Shown piece after piece: positions 16,341 to 23,918 of a DNA stretch of 25,877 nucleotides (position 1 is the stretch's first letter; every line of letters begins with the position of its first letter). The notes beneath the pieces are model-generated. The model had not been told where the DNA came from. It was given only the letters and a program-made list of their open reading frames with translations, and made no database searches. The translations under genes and the position numbers were made by a program. Source of the stretch: Pseudomonadota bacterium (lineage in GTDB: Bacteria > Pseudomonadota > Alphaproteobacteria > Rhodospirillales > Magnetospirillaceae); assembly GCA_023426365.1 (NCBI GenBank), contig JAFAAW010000082.1, positions 1 through 25,877 of the forward strand, given 5' to 3'.

Positions 16341-18239
16341 CTAGCTGGCGACTTTCATTTCCGTGGCGACCGCCAGCACGGTGCAGGGCAGCGGCACGTC
16401 CTGGGCGATGCGCCACAGCGGCTGCATGGCGTCGCGGCGCCAGCCGATGGCACGGATCTGCACGTCGCCCGAGAAGGTGGGCGGGGCCGCGTCGAAGCGA
16501 TGGCGGCCGAACCGGCGGAAGGGAATGGCGGCCAGCCCCTTGCCGGTGTCGATGTGCAGCGCCCGGGTATCGAGCAGGCGGAAATGGGCGCGCACCAGCC
16601 GCATGATCGCCCCCGGCCCGGCACCGCTGGCGGTCTGCACCACCGGCGGCAGCGGCTCGATCTCGTGGGTGTAGCCGCGGCCGATCTGCACCTCGGATGC
16701 CGGCTCGCGCAGGGTGACGCCGCCATCGACCACCACCGCCGTCTCCAGCGCGCCGCCATCGGCCAGGATGCGCACCTCCTGCCCCTCCAAATGCTCCAGG
16801 CCGCTCCATCGCGCCTTGGGCGCGGCGGCGCTGCCGGTCATGGCGGCATCCAGCGCAAGCTGGTCGTCGAAGCGCTCGATCATCATGCCGCCGGCCCGCT
16901 CGACCAGCACATAGACCTCGCCTTCCACCACCGCCACCGAGCGGAAGGCGCCGTCGGTGGCGTGCCCGGTCCAGGCCGTCACCTTTTCGGTGCGGTAGAT
17001 GGTCACGGTGCCCAGCGTGCCGTCGGCCATGACCACATGAAACAGCCGGCGGCGCTGGTCGTAGTCCTGGTCCACGGGCGCCACCATCAGGTGCTTGGCC
17101 AGCATGGCCAGGTCGGTGGACTGATAGGCCTGTTCCACATCGGCATAAAGGAACTCGCGCAGATCGGTGCCGCTGCGCGAAACGAACAGGGTGGCGCCGT
17201 CCACGTCGCGCGGCGGCACCTGGCGATCCACCGGCGAGCCGATGCGGGTCTGACGGGTCAACTGGATGCTGGAGGGCGTCAGCGGATCGCCCGACACCAT
17301 CCATTCCGCACCCGAGGTGAACACCTGCAGGTGGCGGCCGGAAAACACCGCCCGAATGGCGTTGACCTGATCGGACAGCAGGGCGAACTCGATGGCTTCG
17401 TCGTCCTTGCCGTCGCCCAGGTCGAAGTTGAACAGGTCCGACGATTGCGACATCCACAGCCGGTTGGGCAGATCGCGCGCGCCGCCGATGACCAGCCGGT
17501 CCTGGTGAAAGCACACCGACACCGGCCAGCCGCGCACCGCCGAGAACGCCTGTTCCTCCCAGTCGGTGGTGGCGGCCGTGCCCACCAGGGTCTGCACGAC
17601 CCTGGCGGTGGCCTGGGTCGCCGAGGCCACGGCGGTGATCTCCACCTCTTTCTGCTGCAGGCGGAAACGTCCCCCCACATGGCCGGCCACGAAGACCGGC
17701 GCCGACGCGCTCAGCGTTACCGTGCCCGACACCGCCGACGCCGCCATGGTCACCGGATCGGCGGCGAATTTGTGGGTGGGCTGGTGGATGACGCCATCCT
17801 TGGCGTGATAGCTCCACCCTTCGATGGTCCAGTCGGCGTGCGAGGTGCGGGTGATCTTGCGCGGGGCCACGTCGGGGTGGACCACCAGCAGGGTGTCGGC
17901 GGTCTGGCTCCAGCGCAGTTGCGGCACCTGCGCGGCGGTCCAGGGAGCCGCGAAACCGGCCACCTTGGCGCCGTCGGCATAGATGGTGACATAGCCATCG
18001 GTCACCACCAGCAGATAGGTCTGCTCGGTATTGAACTCGAAGGCGATCAGCCGGCCGGGACCGCGCGCCACGTCCACGTGGCGCAGGCCCGGCCGCCGCG
18101 ACACCCCGCCCACCGGCGCGATCACCACGTTACGCAGGCGCCTGGCGCCGTTGGCATAGGCGCTGAGGTCGCCGCGCCCCAGCATGTCCAGGCTCAGCTC
18201 GCCCGCGGTGAAATTGGTCTTCGTCAGCGTGACGCTCAT
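16341..18239 (-). CDS. Tail tubular protein B-like (gp12-type nozzle protein)
   Basis: This 632-residue protein begins MSVTLTKTNFTAGELSLDML and continues with RRLRNVVIAPVGGVSRRPG and EFNTEQTYLLVVTDGYVTIY. These are typical openings of podovirus tail nozzle proteins related to T7 gp12. The rest is beta-rich, consistent with a propeller-like nozzle (FHQDRLVIGGARDLPNRLWM, YRTEKVTAWTGHATDGAFR). It forms the distal tail tube with the gp11-like ring. The start overlaps the gp11-like stop as ATGA. The length is somewhat shorter than T7 gp12 and usual for alphaproteobacterial podoviruses. Confidence 0.85.
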   Translation of the reverse strand: MSVTLTKTNFTAGELSLDMLGRGDLSAYANGARRLRNVVIAPVGGVSRRPGLRHVDVARGPGRLIAFEFNTEQTYLLVVTDGYVTIYADGAKVAGFAAPWTAAQVPQLRWSQTADTLLVVHPDVAPRKITRTSHADWTIEGWSYHAKDGVIHQPTHKFAADPVTMAASAVSGTVTLSASAPVFVAGHVGGRFRLQQKEVEITAVASATQATARVVQTLVGTAATTDWEEQAFSAVRGWPVSVCFHQDRLVIGGARDLPNRLWMSQSSDLFNFDLGDGKDDEAIEFALLSDQVNAIRAVFSGRHLQVFTSGAEWMVSGDPLTPSSIQLTRQTRIGSPVDRQVPPRDVDGATLFVSRSGTDLREFLYADVEQAYQSTDLAMLAKHLMVAPVDQDYDQRRRLFHVVMADGTLGTVTIYRTEKVTAWTGHATDGAFRSVAVVEGEVYVLVERAGGMMIERFDDQLALDAAMTGSAAAPKARWSGLEHLEGQEVRILADGGALETAVVVDGGVTLREPASEVQIGRGYTHEIEPLPPVVQTASGAGPGAIMRLVRAHFRLLDTRALHIDTGKGLAAIPFRRFGRHRFDAAPPTFSGDVQIRAIGWRRDAMQPLWRIAQDVPLPCTVLAVATEMKVAS

Positions 18240-18805
18240 GAACGCACCTCGACCAAGGGGAAATGGGTGATGGCCTGCGGCGTGTCCTGCTGGCCGTCGG
18301 CCAGCTTGGCGCGGCGGAACTCGTCCTCGGCCAGGCGATAGAGCAGTTCGGCCCGCGTGGTGCTCTCGGTCAGCGGGATGCAGAACTCCGCCGCCAGTCG
18401 CGCGATCAGCGCCTGATCGAAGAAGGGCGGAAACGCCATCTCGTCGGGACGGAAGATGTAGGTCAGCACCAGCCCATCGGCGTCGGCGTGCAGGCGGTTC
18501 TCGGCGATGCGATAGGACACGCCGAAACCCTGGCCGCCGACCCCCGCCGACAGCGCGCGCAGGAAATCCGCCGGCAACTGATAGGCATGGGAGAAATCGG
18601 CCACCGGCACGGCGGCCAGCCGGGGCAAGGATATCTGACCGGTGGCGAAGTTCCACGGATGCGCCGACAGCAGGGCATCGCGGACGGAAGGATACAGATT
18701 GGCCGCCACCTCGGCCTCGGCCGATCCTTCGTCGAAGGATGCGATGGTGGCGGCGCCGATTTTCAACAGCGCGCGCGAACAAAGCGCGATGGCCGACAGC
18801 GCCAT
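18236..18805 (-). CDS. Tail tubular protein A-like (gp11-type adaptor)
   Basis: This 189-residue protein contains CSRALLKIGAATIASFDEGS, LLSAHPWNFATGQISLPRLA and YQLPADFLRALSAG. These are characteristic of T7 gp11-type gatekeeper/adaptor proteins that join the portal to the nozzle. An AGGAGA ribosome site precedes the ATG, which lies about 30 bases after a strong hairpin terminator. It is translationally coupled to the gp12-like gene. Confidence 0.87.
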   Translation of the reverse strand: MALSAIALCSRALLKIGAATIASFDEGSAEAEVAANLYPSVRDALLSAHPWNFATGQISLPRLAAVPVADFSHAYQLPADFLRALSAGVGGQGFGVSYRIAENRLHADADGLVLTYIFRPDEMAFPPFFDQALIARLAAEFCIPLTESTTRAELLYRLAEDEFRRAKLADGQQDTPQAITHFPLVEVRS

Positions 18806-18835
18806 GGCGGGTCTCTCCTGAACAAGCGGCGGAGC

Positions 18836-18881
18836 AAAACCGCACGGGCCGGCCTTCCCAGCGAAAGGCCGGCCCGTGCGG
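18836..18881 (-). terminator. Strong hairpin terminator between capsid module and gp11-like gene
   Basis: The stem has 17-base perfect arms (18840-18856 and 18865-18881) around an eight-base loop. In the minus direction it is followed by UUUU (18836-18839). It sits directly after the decoration-like gene. T7 places its T-phi terminator at the same point, between gene 10 (capsid) and gene 11. Confidence 0.88.
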
Positions 18882-18897
18882 CGTCAGCGAAAGGCGG

Positions 18898-19167
18898 TCA
18901 GCGGGCGTCGGCCGCGCCCACCTGGGTCATGTCGTTGACATCGACCGCGCCGGCCGACGCGCTGGACACCAGGAACAGCCCCGCCTTGGGGGCCGAGGCG
19001 CTGTCCACATTGGCGATGATGATGTCGCCCGCGCGCAGCATGTCGGCGGCGGCGTTGAAATAGCCGGCGGTATCGACGGCCGTGGCGGCGTCGGCGGTGG
19101 TGTAGTGCCACAGCGTGAAGCCGTTGGCATAGGCCAGCACCGACAGATCCTTGGACTGATAAGCCAT
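18898..19167 (-). CDS. Small capsid decoration-like protein
   Basis: This 89-residue protein (LSVLAYANGFTLWHYTTADA, then a hydrophobic beta-type segment DIIIANVDSASAPKAGLFLV) lies directly after the capsid gene with AAGGAGA upstream. Small beta-rich proteins in this position usually decorate or stabilise phage heads. I assign that role by position, size and composition, not by a definite motif. Confidence 0.75.
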   Translation of the reverse strand: MAYQSKDLSVLAYANGFTLWHYTTADAATAVDTAGYFNAAADMLRAGDIIIANVDSASAPKAGLFLVSSASAGAVDVNDMTQVGAADAR

Positions 19168-19193
19168 GAGCGGGGTCTCCTTGGTTATGGGGA

Positions 19194-20012
19194 TCAGGAT
19201 TCGAGGCAGCGCAGGGAGACGATGCCGGCGGGGTCGATCAGGGCCGCGCCCTGGCTCATCATGTTGTTGATGAACCAGGCGGCACGGTCGCCGTGATAGG
19301 TGATCTCGGACTTCACCTCCGAGCCGACGGCGTGGCCGATGGCGGTCTTGTGGTACCAGAAGCAGCGGCGCACGTTGCCCGACTTGGTCAGGCCGGAATG
19401 GGGCATCCACAGGGTGCCCAGCCAGTGCTTGGCCTGGGTGCCCTTCCACGGCAGGTCCTCGGTGCCGACGTAATCGGCATCGGTGAACTCGTCGATCTGC
19501 AACAGGTCCGACCATTGCTTCCAGCCGACGATGGCGGTGCGTTCGCCGTCGTCCGGCACGTCGGCCTCGCCCAGCATCTCGAACGCCGCCAGCACCTTTT
19601 CCTTGGTCAGGCCCGTGGTGGCGTCCAGCGCGTGGTTGGTGGACTTGTCCAGCTCGGCGATGATCAGTTCGTCGGTCTTGCGGCCCAGCGCATAGGCGCC
19701 GGCATTGACCAGCACGGCGCGCTCGTCGTGCTCGATCTTCAGTTCGTCCAGCTTGTCCAGCCAGTCGCCGGCGTAATAGTCGAACAGCTGGCATTCCACC
19801 GTCTGGTGATCGACATTCATCACCGGCACCTTGCCGTGCCGGGCCTTGGTGCTGGCCGCCCCCTTGCCGACCTTCTGGAACACGGCGATGGCGCCGGTGA
19901 CGTTGTTGCGGGTGCGCACGGTGTTGCGCAGCTTGGACCCCTGGCGCTGGAAGGCGGCGTGCACCTGGGCGCCGTAATCCTTGGAATAGCTGTTGATGAC
20001 ACTGACAGACAT
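19194..20012 (-). CDS. Major capsid protein
   Basis: This 272-residue protein starts MSVSVINSYSKDYGAQVHAA at the ATG at 20012, with AAAGGA eight bases upstream. It resembles the phage capsid family seen in podoviruses (features: FQKVGKGAASTKARHG, NAGAYALGRKTDELIIAELD, KQWSDLLQIDEFTDADYVG, C-terminal NMMSQGAALIDPAGIVSLRC). Its place after scaffold and before the decoration-like and gp11-like genes agrees. The open frame extends upstream to 20291, but that part has no ribosome site and overlaps a hairpin-rich leader. Confidence 0.88.
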   Translation of the reverse strand: MSVSVINSYSKDYGAQVHAAFQRQGSKLRNTVRTRNNVTGAIAVFQKVGKGAASTKARHGKVPVMNVDHQTVECQLFDYYAGDWLDKLDELKIEHDERAVLVNAGAYALGRKTDELIIAELDKSTNHALDATTGLTKEKVLAAFEMLGEADVPDDGERTAIVGWKQWSDLLQIDEFTDADYVGTEDLPWKGTQAKHWLGTLWMPHSGLTKSGNVRRCFWYHKTAIGHAVGSEVKSEITYHGDRAAWFINNMMSQGAALIDPAGIVSLRCLES

Positions 20013-20157
20013 TGTCGCGATCCTTTGATGATGATGGGCAAGACCGCGCCGTCCGCCGGTTCCGGCCCCGGACGGGGCCGCCGTGGGCGGCGTGCATGCC
20101 TTCGCCGGGCCGGCCAGGCGGTTCTCCGGCGAAGGAAACGGACGGGGGAAAAGCACG

Positions 20158-20200
20158 CCGCCCCTTGCCCCGCGCGGTGTCGCGGCAGGGCAAGGGGCGG
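20158..20200 (-). repeat. Large stem-loop in capsid gene leader
   Basis: The arms are 13 bases each, 20158-20170 and 20188-20200, around a 17-base loop that itself can form a short CGCG pair. There is no U-run on either side, so this is not a classical terminator. It may be an mRNA-stabilising or processing structure ahead of the capsid gene. Confidence 0.6.
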
Positions 20201-20252
20201 GCGGCGCTCGACGGCCCGCAAACGGGGCCGGAGCGCCAAGAGCGTCACAAAA

Positions 20253-20288
20253 TTTCCCACTGTCGCATGGCGGGAAAATCGCTATGAT
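20253..20288 (+). promoter_or_regulatory. Possible promoter/operator of the chemoreceptor-like gene
   Basis: A TATGAT hexamer (20283-20288) fits a -10 element. The matching -35 position (CTGTCG at 20260) is weak. A TTTCCC/GGGAAA inverted repeat (20253-20258 and 20272-20277) spans the -35 region, where an activator or repressor could bind. Confidence 0.4.
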
Positions 20289-20339
20289 CACTGCCCTGAA
20301 GGGCCTAATTCCTGGGCGGCAAGGGATTTACGGAAAGTC

Positions 20340-21029
20340 ATGAGCGACACTGTGCAAGCAACGCGCACCACCAGCGGCACCCTGCGCACCGAGCGCATCG
20401 AGACCCGGGCGAGCGCACTGCTTGCCGATTGCCGCCGCGCTTTCCACGCCTTTGGCGAGCTGGACGAGCTGGCCGAGAACCTGCGCATCCTGTCGCTGAA
20501 CGCCGAGCTGGCCGCCGGCCGCGCCGGCGACAAGGGCCGCGCGGTGCGCGCCCTGACCCAGTACACCCGCGAACTGGTCAACCGCCTGGCGCAGATCCGG
20601 GGCGAGATGAACCAGCAGCGCGTGCGCACCGACGCCCTGTCCGAGCAGATCGAGGACGAACTGAAGCAGTTGCGTCAGGTCGAGGAGAACTCGGGCAGCG
20701 ACAGCGCCGCTTTCGCCGAGGCCATGCGGTCGCTGGTGGACAAGCTCGACACCCTGTCCACCAATGTGGAAGACCTGTCGCGCCGCGCCCACGGCGTCGA
20801 GGAAGTGGTCAGCCAGTCCGACTCGATCGCCACCAACATCGCCATCGAAGCGGCCGCCGCCGGCGTCCATGAAAAGGAATTCCGCACGGTGTCCGACACC
20901 ATGCGCCGCTATGTGGACGACCTGCGCAAGATGATCGACGAAGCCTCCGATTCGGTGCGTCGCGCGCTGGAAAAGACCGAGTCGCTGCGCCGACTGGGCG
21001 TCGAGAACCTGAACGACTTGCGCCGCTGA
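20340..21029 (+). CDS. Soluble chemoreceptor-like coiled-coil protein (MCP signalling-domain-like)
   Basis: This 229-residue, nearly all-helical protein has no membrane segment. Residues about 47-82 (NLRILSLNAELAAGRAGDKG) resemble the signalling tip of methyl-accepting chemotaxis proteins. A second, weaker copy lies at about 162-196 (ATNIAIEAAAAGVHEKEFR). The start ATG follows GGAAAG. The gene is on the plus strand between the minus-strand capsid and scaffold genes and ends 47 bases from the scaffold stop (convergent). It could be a host-derived cargo gene that modulates chemotaxis arrays, or a coiled-coil protein only superficially like receptors. CheA/CheW binding is not shown. Confidence 0.8.
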   Translation: MSDTVQATRTTSGTLRTERIETRASALLADCRRAFHAFGELDELAENLRILSLNAELAAGRAGDKGRAVRALTQYTRELVNRLAQIRGEMNQQRVRTDALSEQIEDELKQLRQVEENSGSDSAAFAEAMRSLVDKLDTLSTNVEDLSRRAHGVEEVVSQSDSIATNIAIEAAAAGVHEKEFRTVSDTMRRYVDDLRKMIDEASDSVRRALEKTESLRRLGVENLNDLRR

Positions 21030-21061
21030 CCCGCCGCGCGCCGGACCCGGCGCGCGACGGG
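21030..21061. repeat. GC-rich stem-loop between convergent genes
   Basis: The arms at 21030-21044 and 21047-21061 pair with a single mismatch (10 perfect inner base pairs before loop opening). It starts right after the chemoreceptor-like stop codon. No U-run follows on either strand, so any terminator activity would be weak; it may separate the converging transcripts. Confidence 0.5.
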
Positions 21062-21075
21062 GGCGGCCTCCTCCC

Positions 21076-21801
21076 CTATTCTCCGTACAGCCGGCGGAAG
21101 CCGGACGAAACCTTGTCGATGAAGGCCGGGTCGCGCTTTTTCCAATAGCGCGGGTCCTGCATCATGCGTTTCAGCTCGGCCTCGTCGGGGGCTTCGTCGC
21201 GCGGCGCCGGCACGCGGCCCATGGCCGGCTCGCCCGACGCCATCATGCGTTCCATGGCCATCACCCCCTCGGGCGAACGGGCCAGGGCCTGATACACCTC
21301 CTCGGGCAGGTTGGCCTTGCCCCAGGCCGATACCTGGCGGGCGGTTTCCGACCAGCGCGCGTCGCCGCCGTAATGTTCCTTCAGCCGGTCCAGGTGGCGG
21401 CGCTGGTCGTAATCATCGGCCACATGCGCCAGCATGGGCAGCATGCAGTCATGCGCTAGGTCATAGACCAGTTGCGCCTGCTCAGGGGTGAAGCCGGCCG
21501 AATGCAGGCGGCGGTTCACCTCGGGGTCGGGCGACAGTAATTCGTGGCGCGACTGGATGGTGTAGCCGTCGGGGCTGTCGGGAACGCCCAGGGCGCGATG
21601 AAAGGCGCACCGTTCCTCGGGCGAACAATCGGGGCCGGGCACCTTGACCATGGCGTGCATGCGGCGCTCCAGCTCCAGATAGGCGCCCAGCAGCGCCTCG
21701 GTGCGGACCATGCCGGTGCGCGGATCGCGGAACTTTTCCGGGATGGTCGACGCCGCGCCCAGTTCGGGCTCGTTGGGGTCCAGGGAATCCTCGTAATGCA
21801 T
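21076..21801 (-). CDS. Capsid assembly scaffold-like protein
   Basis: This 241-residue hydrophilic, helical protein lies between the portal region and the capsid. Its acidic N-terminus (MHYEDSLDPNEPELG) and C-terminal motif (DPRYWKKRDPAFIDKVSSGF) resemble scaffold proteins of alphaproteobacterial podoviruses. The position matches T7 gene 9. AAGGAG lies upstream of both ATG (21801) and GTG (21804); I chose ATG. The gene is followed by an opposite-strand gene rather than directly by the capsid gene. Confidence 0.78.
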   Translation of the reverse strand: MHYEDSLDPNEPELGAASTIPEKFRDPRTGMVRTEALLGAYLELERRMHAMVKVPGPDCSPEERCAFHRALGVPDSPDGYTIQSRHELLSPDPEVNRRLHSAGFTPEQAQLVYDLAHDCMLPMLAHVADDYDQRRHLDRLKEHYGGDARWSETARQVSAWGKANLPEEVYQALARSPEGVMAMERMMASGEPAMGRVPAPRDEAPDEAELKRMMQDPRYWKKRDPAFIDKVSSGFRRLYGE

Positions 21802-21827
21802 CACGTATGCTCCTTTGTCTTGGGGCC

Positions 21828-22088
21828 TCAGCCGCCCTCGCGGCCAAGACGGATCAGCGATTGCAGGTGCAGGACCAACTGGCGCTGGCCCTCCAGGCTT
21901 CGCAGGGCGGCGTCCGGGGCATCCGGCCCCAGGCAGCGTTCGGTTGTCAGTTGCGTGAGGTAGCCAAGCGCCGTCTCGCCGTCGGCGCCGCTGAACAGGC
22001 GGGCGAAGATGCGGGCCAGCCGCAGGCGGCGGTCATCGCCCGCCGATGCCGCCGGCTCGAACCAGGTCCAGCCGGAATCAGACGCCAT
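21828..22088 (-). CDS. Small Bbp19-like phage protein
   Basis: This 86-residue protein with LRLARIFARLFSGADGETAL and ERCLGPDAPDAALRSLEGQR resembles the Bbp19-type small proteins found next to portal genes. Its function in the family is unknown; it may be a head-assembly or small packaging factor. The ATG at 22088 is preceded by GGAGG, and the gene overlaps the portal stop by 11 bases. An ATG at 22103 is possible but has no ribosome site. Confidence 0.72.
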   Translation of the reverse strand: MASDSGWTWFEPAASAGDDRRLRLARIFARLFSGADGETALGYLTQLTTERCLGPDAPDAALRSLEGQRQLVLHLQSLIRLGREGG

Positions 22089-23607
22089 CGCCGCCTCCCC
22101 CACCCGGCTGGACCATCAGTTCGGCCGGGATGTTGAAGGCCCGCCCCAGCCACTTGGCGGCGGCGACCGCATCCACCACCTGCAGCCCGCCCGCCCCCAA
22201 CTGGGCCAGCGACGACAGCCAGGTCAGCATGTTCATGGCGTCGCGCTGCGCCTGGTTCTGCGCCAGCGGCGATTTGTAGAGCAGATCGACCGAATGGCCG
22301 TCGATCAGCAGATCGGGGATTTCGCCGCGCCGGCGCAGGATGCCGACCGCCCGCATGATCAGCGGGCTGAGCAATTCGCATTGCAGGCGGCCATAGGTGG
22401 CGCCCAGCAGGCGCGCCATCTCGGCCGAACGCTCCAGCACCTCGGTGGCGGTCATGCGCGGGGCGTCGGGCTGGCCCAGCTTGTCCACCAGCAGGGCGTG
22501 GCGGATGCGGCCGCGCAGATCGTCCAGCACCAGTTGCGAGATATCGAACCGGCCCGGCGCCTCCAGCGGCTGCAGCCCGCCCGACCCCACCGCCTTGGGG
22601 ATGATGGTGCCGGGCACCAGCTTGATGTTGGCGGGGTTCAGAACGCCGTCGTCATCGGCCTGCCAGATGCCGGTCACCGCGATGGTGGCGTTCTTCAGCA
22701 CCAGCTCGACTACCTTGTTGGCGGTCTTGATGTCGGGCAGCGCCTTCATGACCGGCGACCGGCCATAGCTTTCGCCCGGGGCCTTGAGCCAGCGGAAATT
22801 GATGAACGGGCTTTGCTCGAACCGCCCCTCGGCCAGCAGCGCCTCGTCGCCGTCGCCTTCCTCCAGCACGGCCGCGTAGCGATAGAAATGCCCCGACTGT
22901 GCCGGCACCACCGCCTCGACCACGGCGAAGCGGTGGTCGGGGTCGTCCTCGGCCTGTCGCATCAGGCTGTCGGCCAGGCGGGCGTTGGGAAAGCGCGCCT
23001 GCAGCGCCGCCATGGTCAGTTCCGACCGCCGGAAGGTGGTGTCCAGCCGACCGTCCGCCCCTTCCTCCAGCACCACCTGCCCCAGGGGCACGGCGGCGAA
23101 GCGAAAGGCCGAGGGCTCGCCGGGCGGCGCCTCCTCGAACAGCAGCACGGCGGTGCCCCCGGTGACCACGTCCAGGTAGCACTGGTGCATTTCCACCGCG
23201 AAGTTCGAGCGGTCGAAATGGGATTGCAGCACGGCCGCCACGCGATCCAGCACGGCCGCCACCTGCTCGCGCTCGTCGCCGCTCAGATCGGCGCCGGCGG
23301 TCAGGCCGAACCATTGCGCCCAGGGCGGGGTCAGCTCGGACAGCAGGCTGGCGGCCAACTGGTCCACCGCATCGGGCGCGGTGCCGTCGAACAGGCGGTC
23401 GCCCTTCTTTTCCCCCGGATTGCCCTGGTGCAGCACGGCATCACGCAGCGGCAGGGCATAATCGTAACATTCCTGCCAATGGGCCTCCCACGCCGAACGG
23501 CGCTGCCGCGCCTTGGCATAGCGTCGCAGCAATTGGGCCGGGTCGCGGTCGGGTCCCAGCAGGTCGTCGGCGCGGCCCCGCTCGGCGGTGTTGGAGAGCG
23601 CGCCCAT
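22078..23607 (-). CDS. T7-type portal (head-tail connector) protein
   Basis: This 509-residue protein of the head-tail connector family forms the dodecameric channel for DNA packaging and release. Typical elements are the N-terminal LLRRYAKARQRRSAWEAHWQ, then DRLFDGTAPDAVDQLAASLL, SPFINFRWLKAPGESYGRSP, TANKVVELVLKNATIAVTGI and PRMTATEVLERSAEMARLLG. The length is close to T7 gp8. The start is directly after the stop of the small upstream gene, with GGGGGAA as ribosome site. Confidence 0.93.
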   Translation of the reverse strand: MGALSNTAERGRADDLLGPDRDPAQLLRRYAKARQRRSAWEAHWQECYDYALPLRDAVLHQGNPGEKKGDRLFDGTAPDAVDQLAASLLSELTPPWAQWFGLTAGADLSGDEREQVAAVLDRVAAVLQSHFDRSNFAVEMHQCYLDVVTGGTAVLLFEEAPPGEPSAFRFAAVPLGQVVLEEGADGRLDTTFRRSELTMAALQARFPNARLADSLMRQAEDDPDHRFAVVEAVVPAQSGHFYRYAAVLEEGDGDEALLAEGRFEQSPFINFRWLKAPGESYGRSPVMKALPDIKTANKVVELVLKNATIAVTGIWQADDDGVLNPANIKLVPGTIIPKAVGSGGLQPLEAPGRFDISQLVLDDLRGRIRHALLVDKLGQPDAPRMTATEVLERSAEMARLLGATYGRLQCELLSPLIMRAVGILRRRGEIPDLLIDGHSVDLLYKSPLAQNQAQRDAMNMLTWLSSLAQLGAGGLQVVDAVAAAKWLGRAFNIPAELMVQPGGGGGDGV

Positions 23608-23811
23608 CTATTCCCCCAACAGCGTCTTGCCGCCCGTGGCGGCGGGGGTCAGCACCCCGCGGTCCGAGGTGGCGACCATGCCGGCACGGCCGCGGCGGTT
23701 GCGGGCGATCGCGGCCTCGCGCTGCTTGCGCGCTTCCGCATCGGGGTCGGTTTCGACCACCGGGGGGACATAGACCGGCGGGGGGGACGGCTTACTGAAG
23801 AATCCACCCAT
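23608..23811 (-). CDS. Small KTLLGE-ending phage protein
   Basis: This 67-residue protein begins MGGFFSKPSPPPVYVPP and ends GVLTPAATGGKTLLGE, with a basic middle (RNRRGRAGM). Short proteins of this pattern, with a proline-rich start, Arg/Gly centre and KTLLG end, are frequent next to portal genes of podoviruses. Their function is not known to me. CGGAG lies seven bases before the ATG. It is the first gene downstream of the strong promoter-hairpin unit. Confidence 0.78.
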   Translation of the reverse strand: MGGFFSKPSPPPVYVPPVVETDPDAEARKQREAAIARNRRGRAGMVATSDRGVLTPAATGGKTLLGE

Positions 23812-23846
23812 GACAATCTCCGAATAGGAATTTTTAACCGCCGCCG

Positions 23847-23891
23847 AAAAACACAGAAGCCCGGCCGAGCTTGCTCACTCGGTCGGGCTTC
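23847..23891 (-). terminator. Hairpin terminator/attenuator just downstream of a strong promoter
   Basis: The arms have 14 bases (23856-23869 and 23878-23891, one G-T pair) around an eight-base loop. In the minus direction there is a four-base gap and then five U residues (23847-23851). It begins about 20 bases after the predicted transcription start and ends about 36 bases before the KTLLGE gene, so it could attenuate the structural operon. Confidence 0.7.
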
Positions 23892-23918
23892 GGGCGCAGT
23901 TCTGGCGTTGATGAAAAG

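Larger units (their letters stand above)
20013..20339. other. Non-coding divergent region between capsid and chemoreceptor-like genes
   Basis: No credible gene lies in these 327 bases. They hold two strong inverted repeats (20101-20108 with 20126-20133, and 20158-20170 with 20188-20200), a 6-base-arm inverted repeat at 20253-20277, and a TATGAT hexamer for the plus strand. The region serves as capsid leader on the minus strand and as promoter region for the plus-strand gene. Confidence 0.6.

Noticed and set aside
16500..18341. 613-residue plus-strand open frame across the gp12-like gene
   Set aside because: Composition rich in Gly, His, Arg and Gln without domain-like segments; complementary to a clear tail protein gene.
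19293..20339. Upstream extension of the chemoreceptor-like frame to 578 residues
   Set aside because: It runs antisense to the capsid gene with non-protein-like composition; the ATG at 20340 has a ribosome site.
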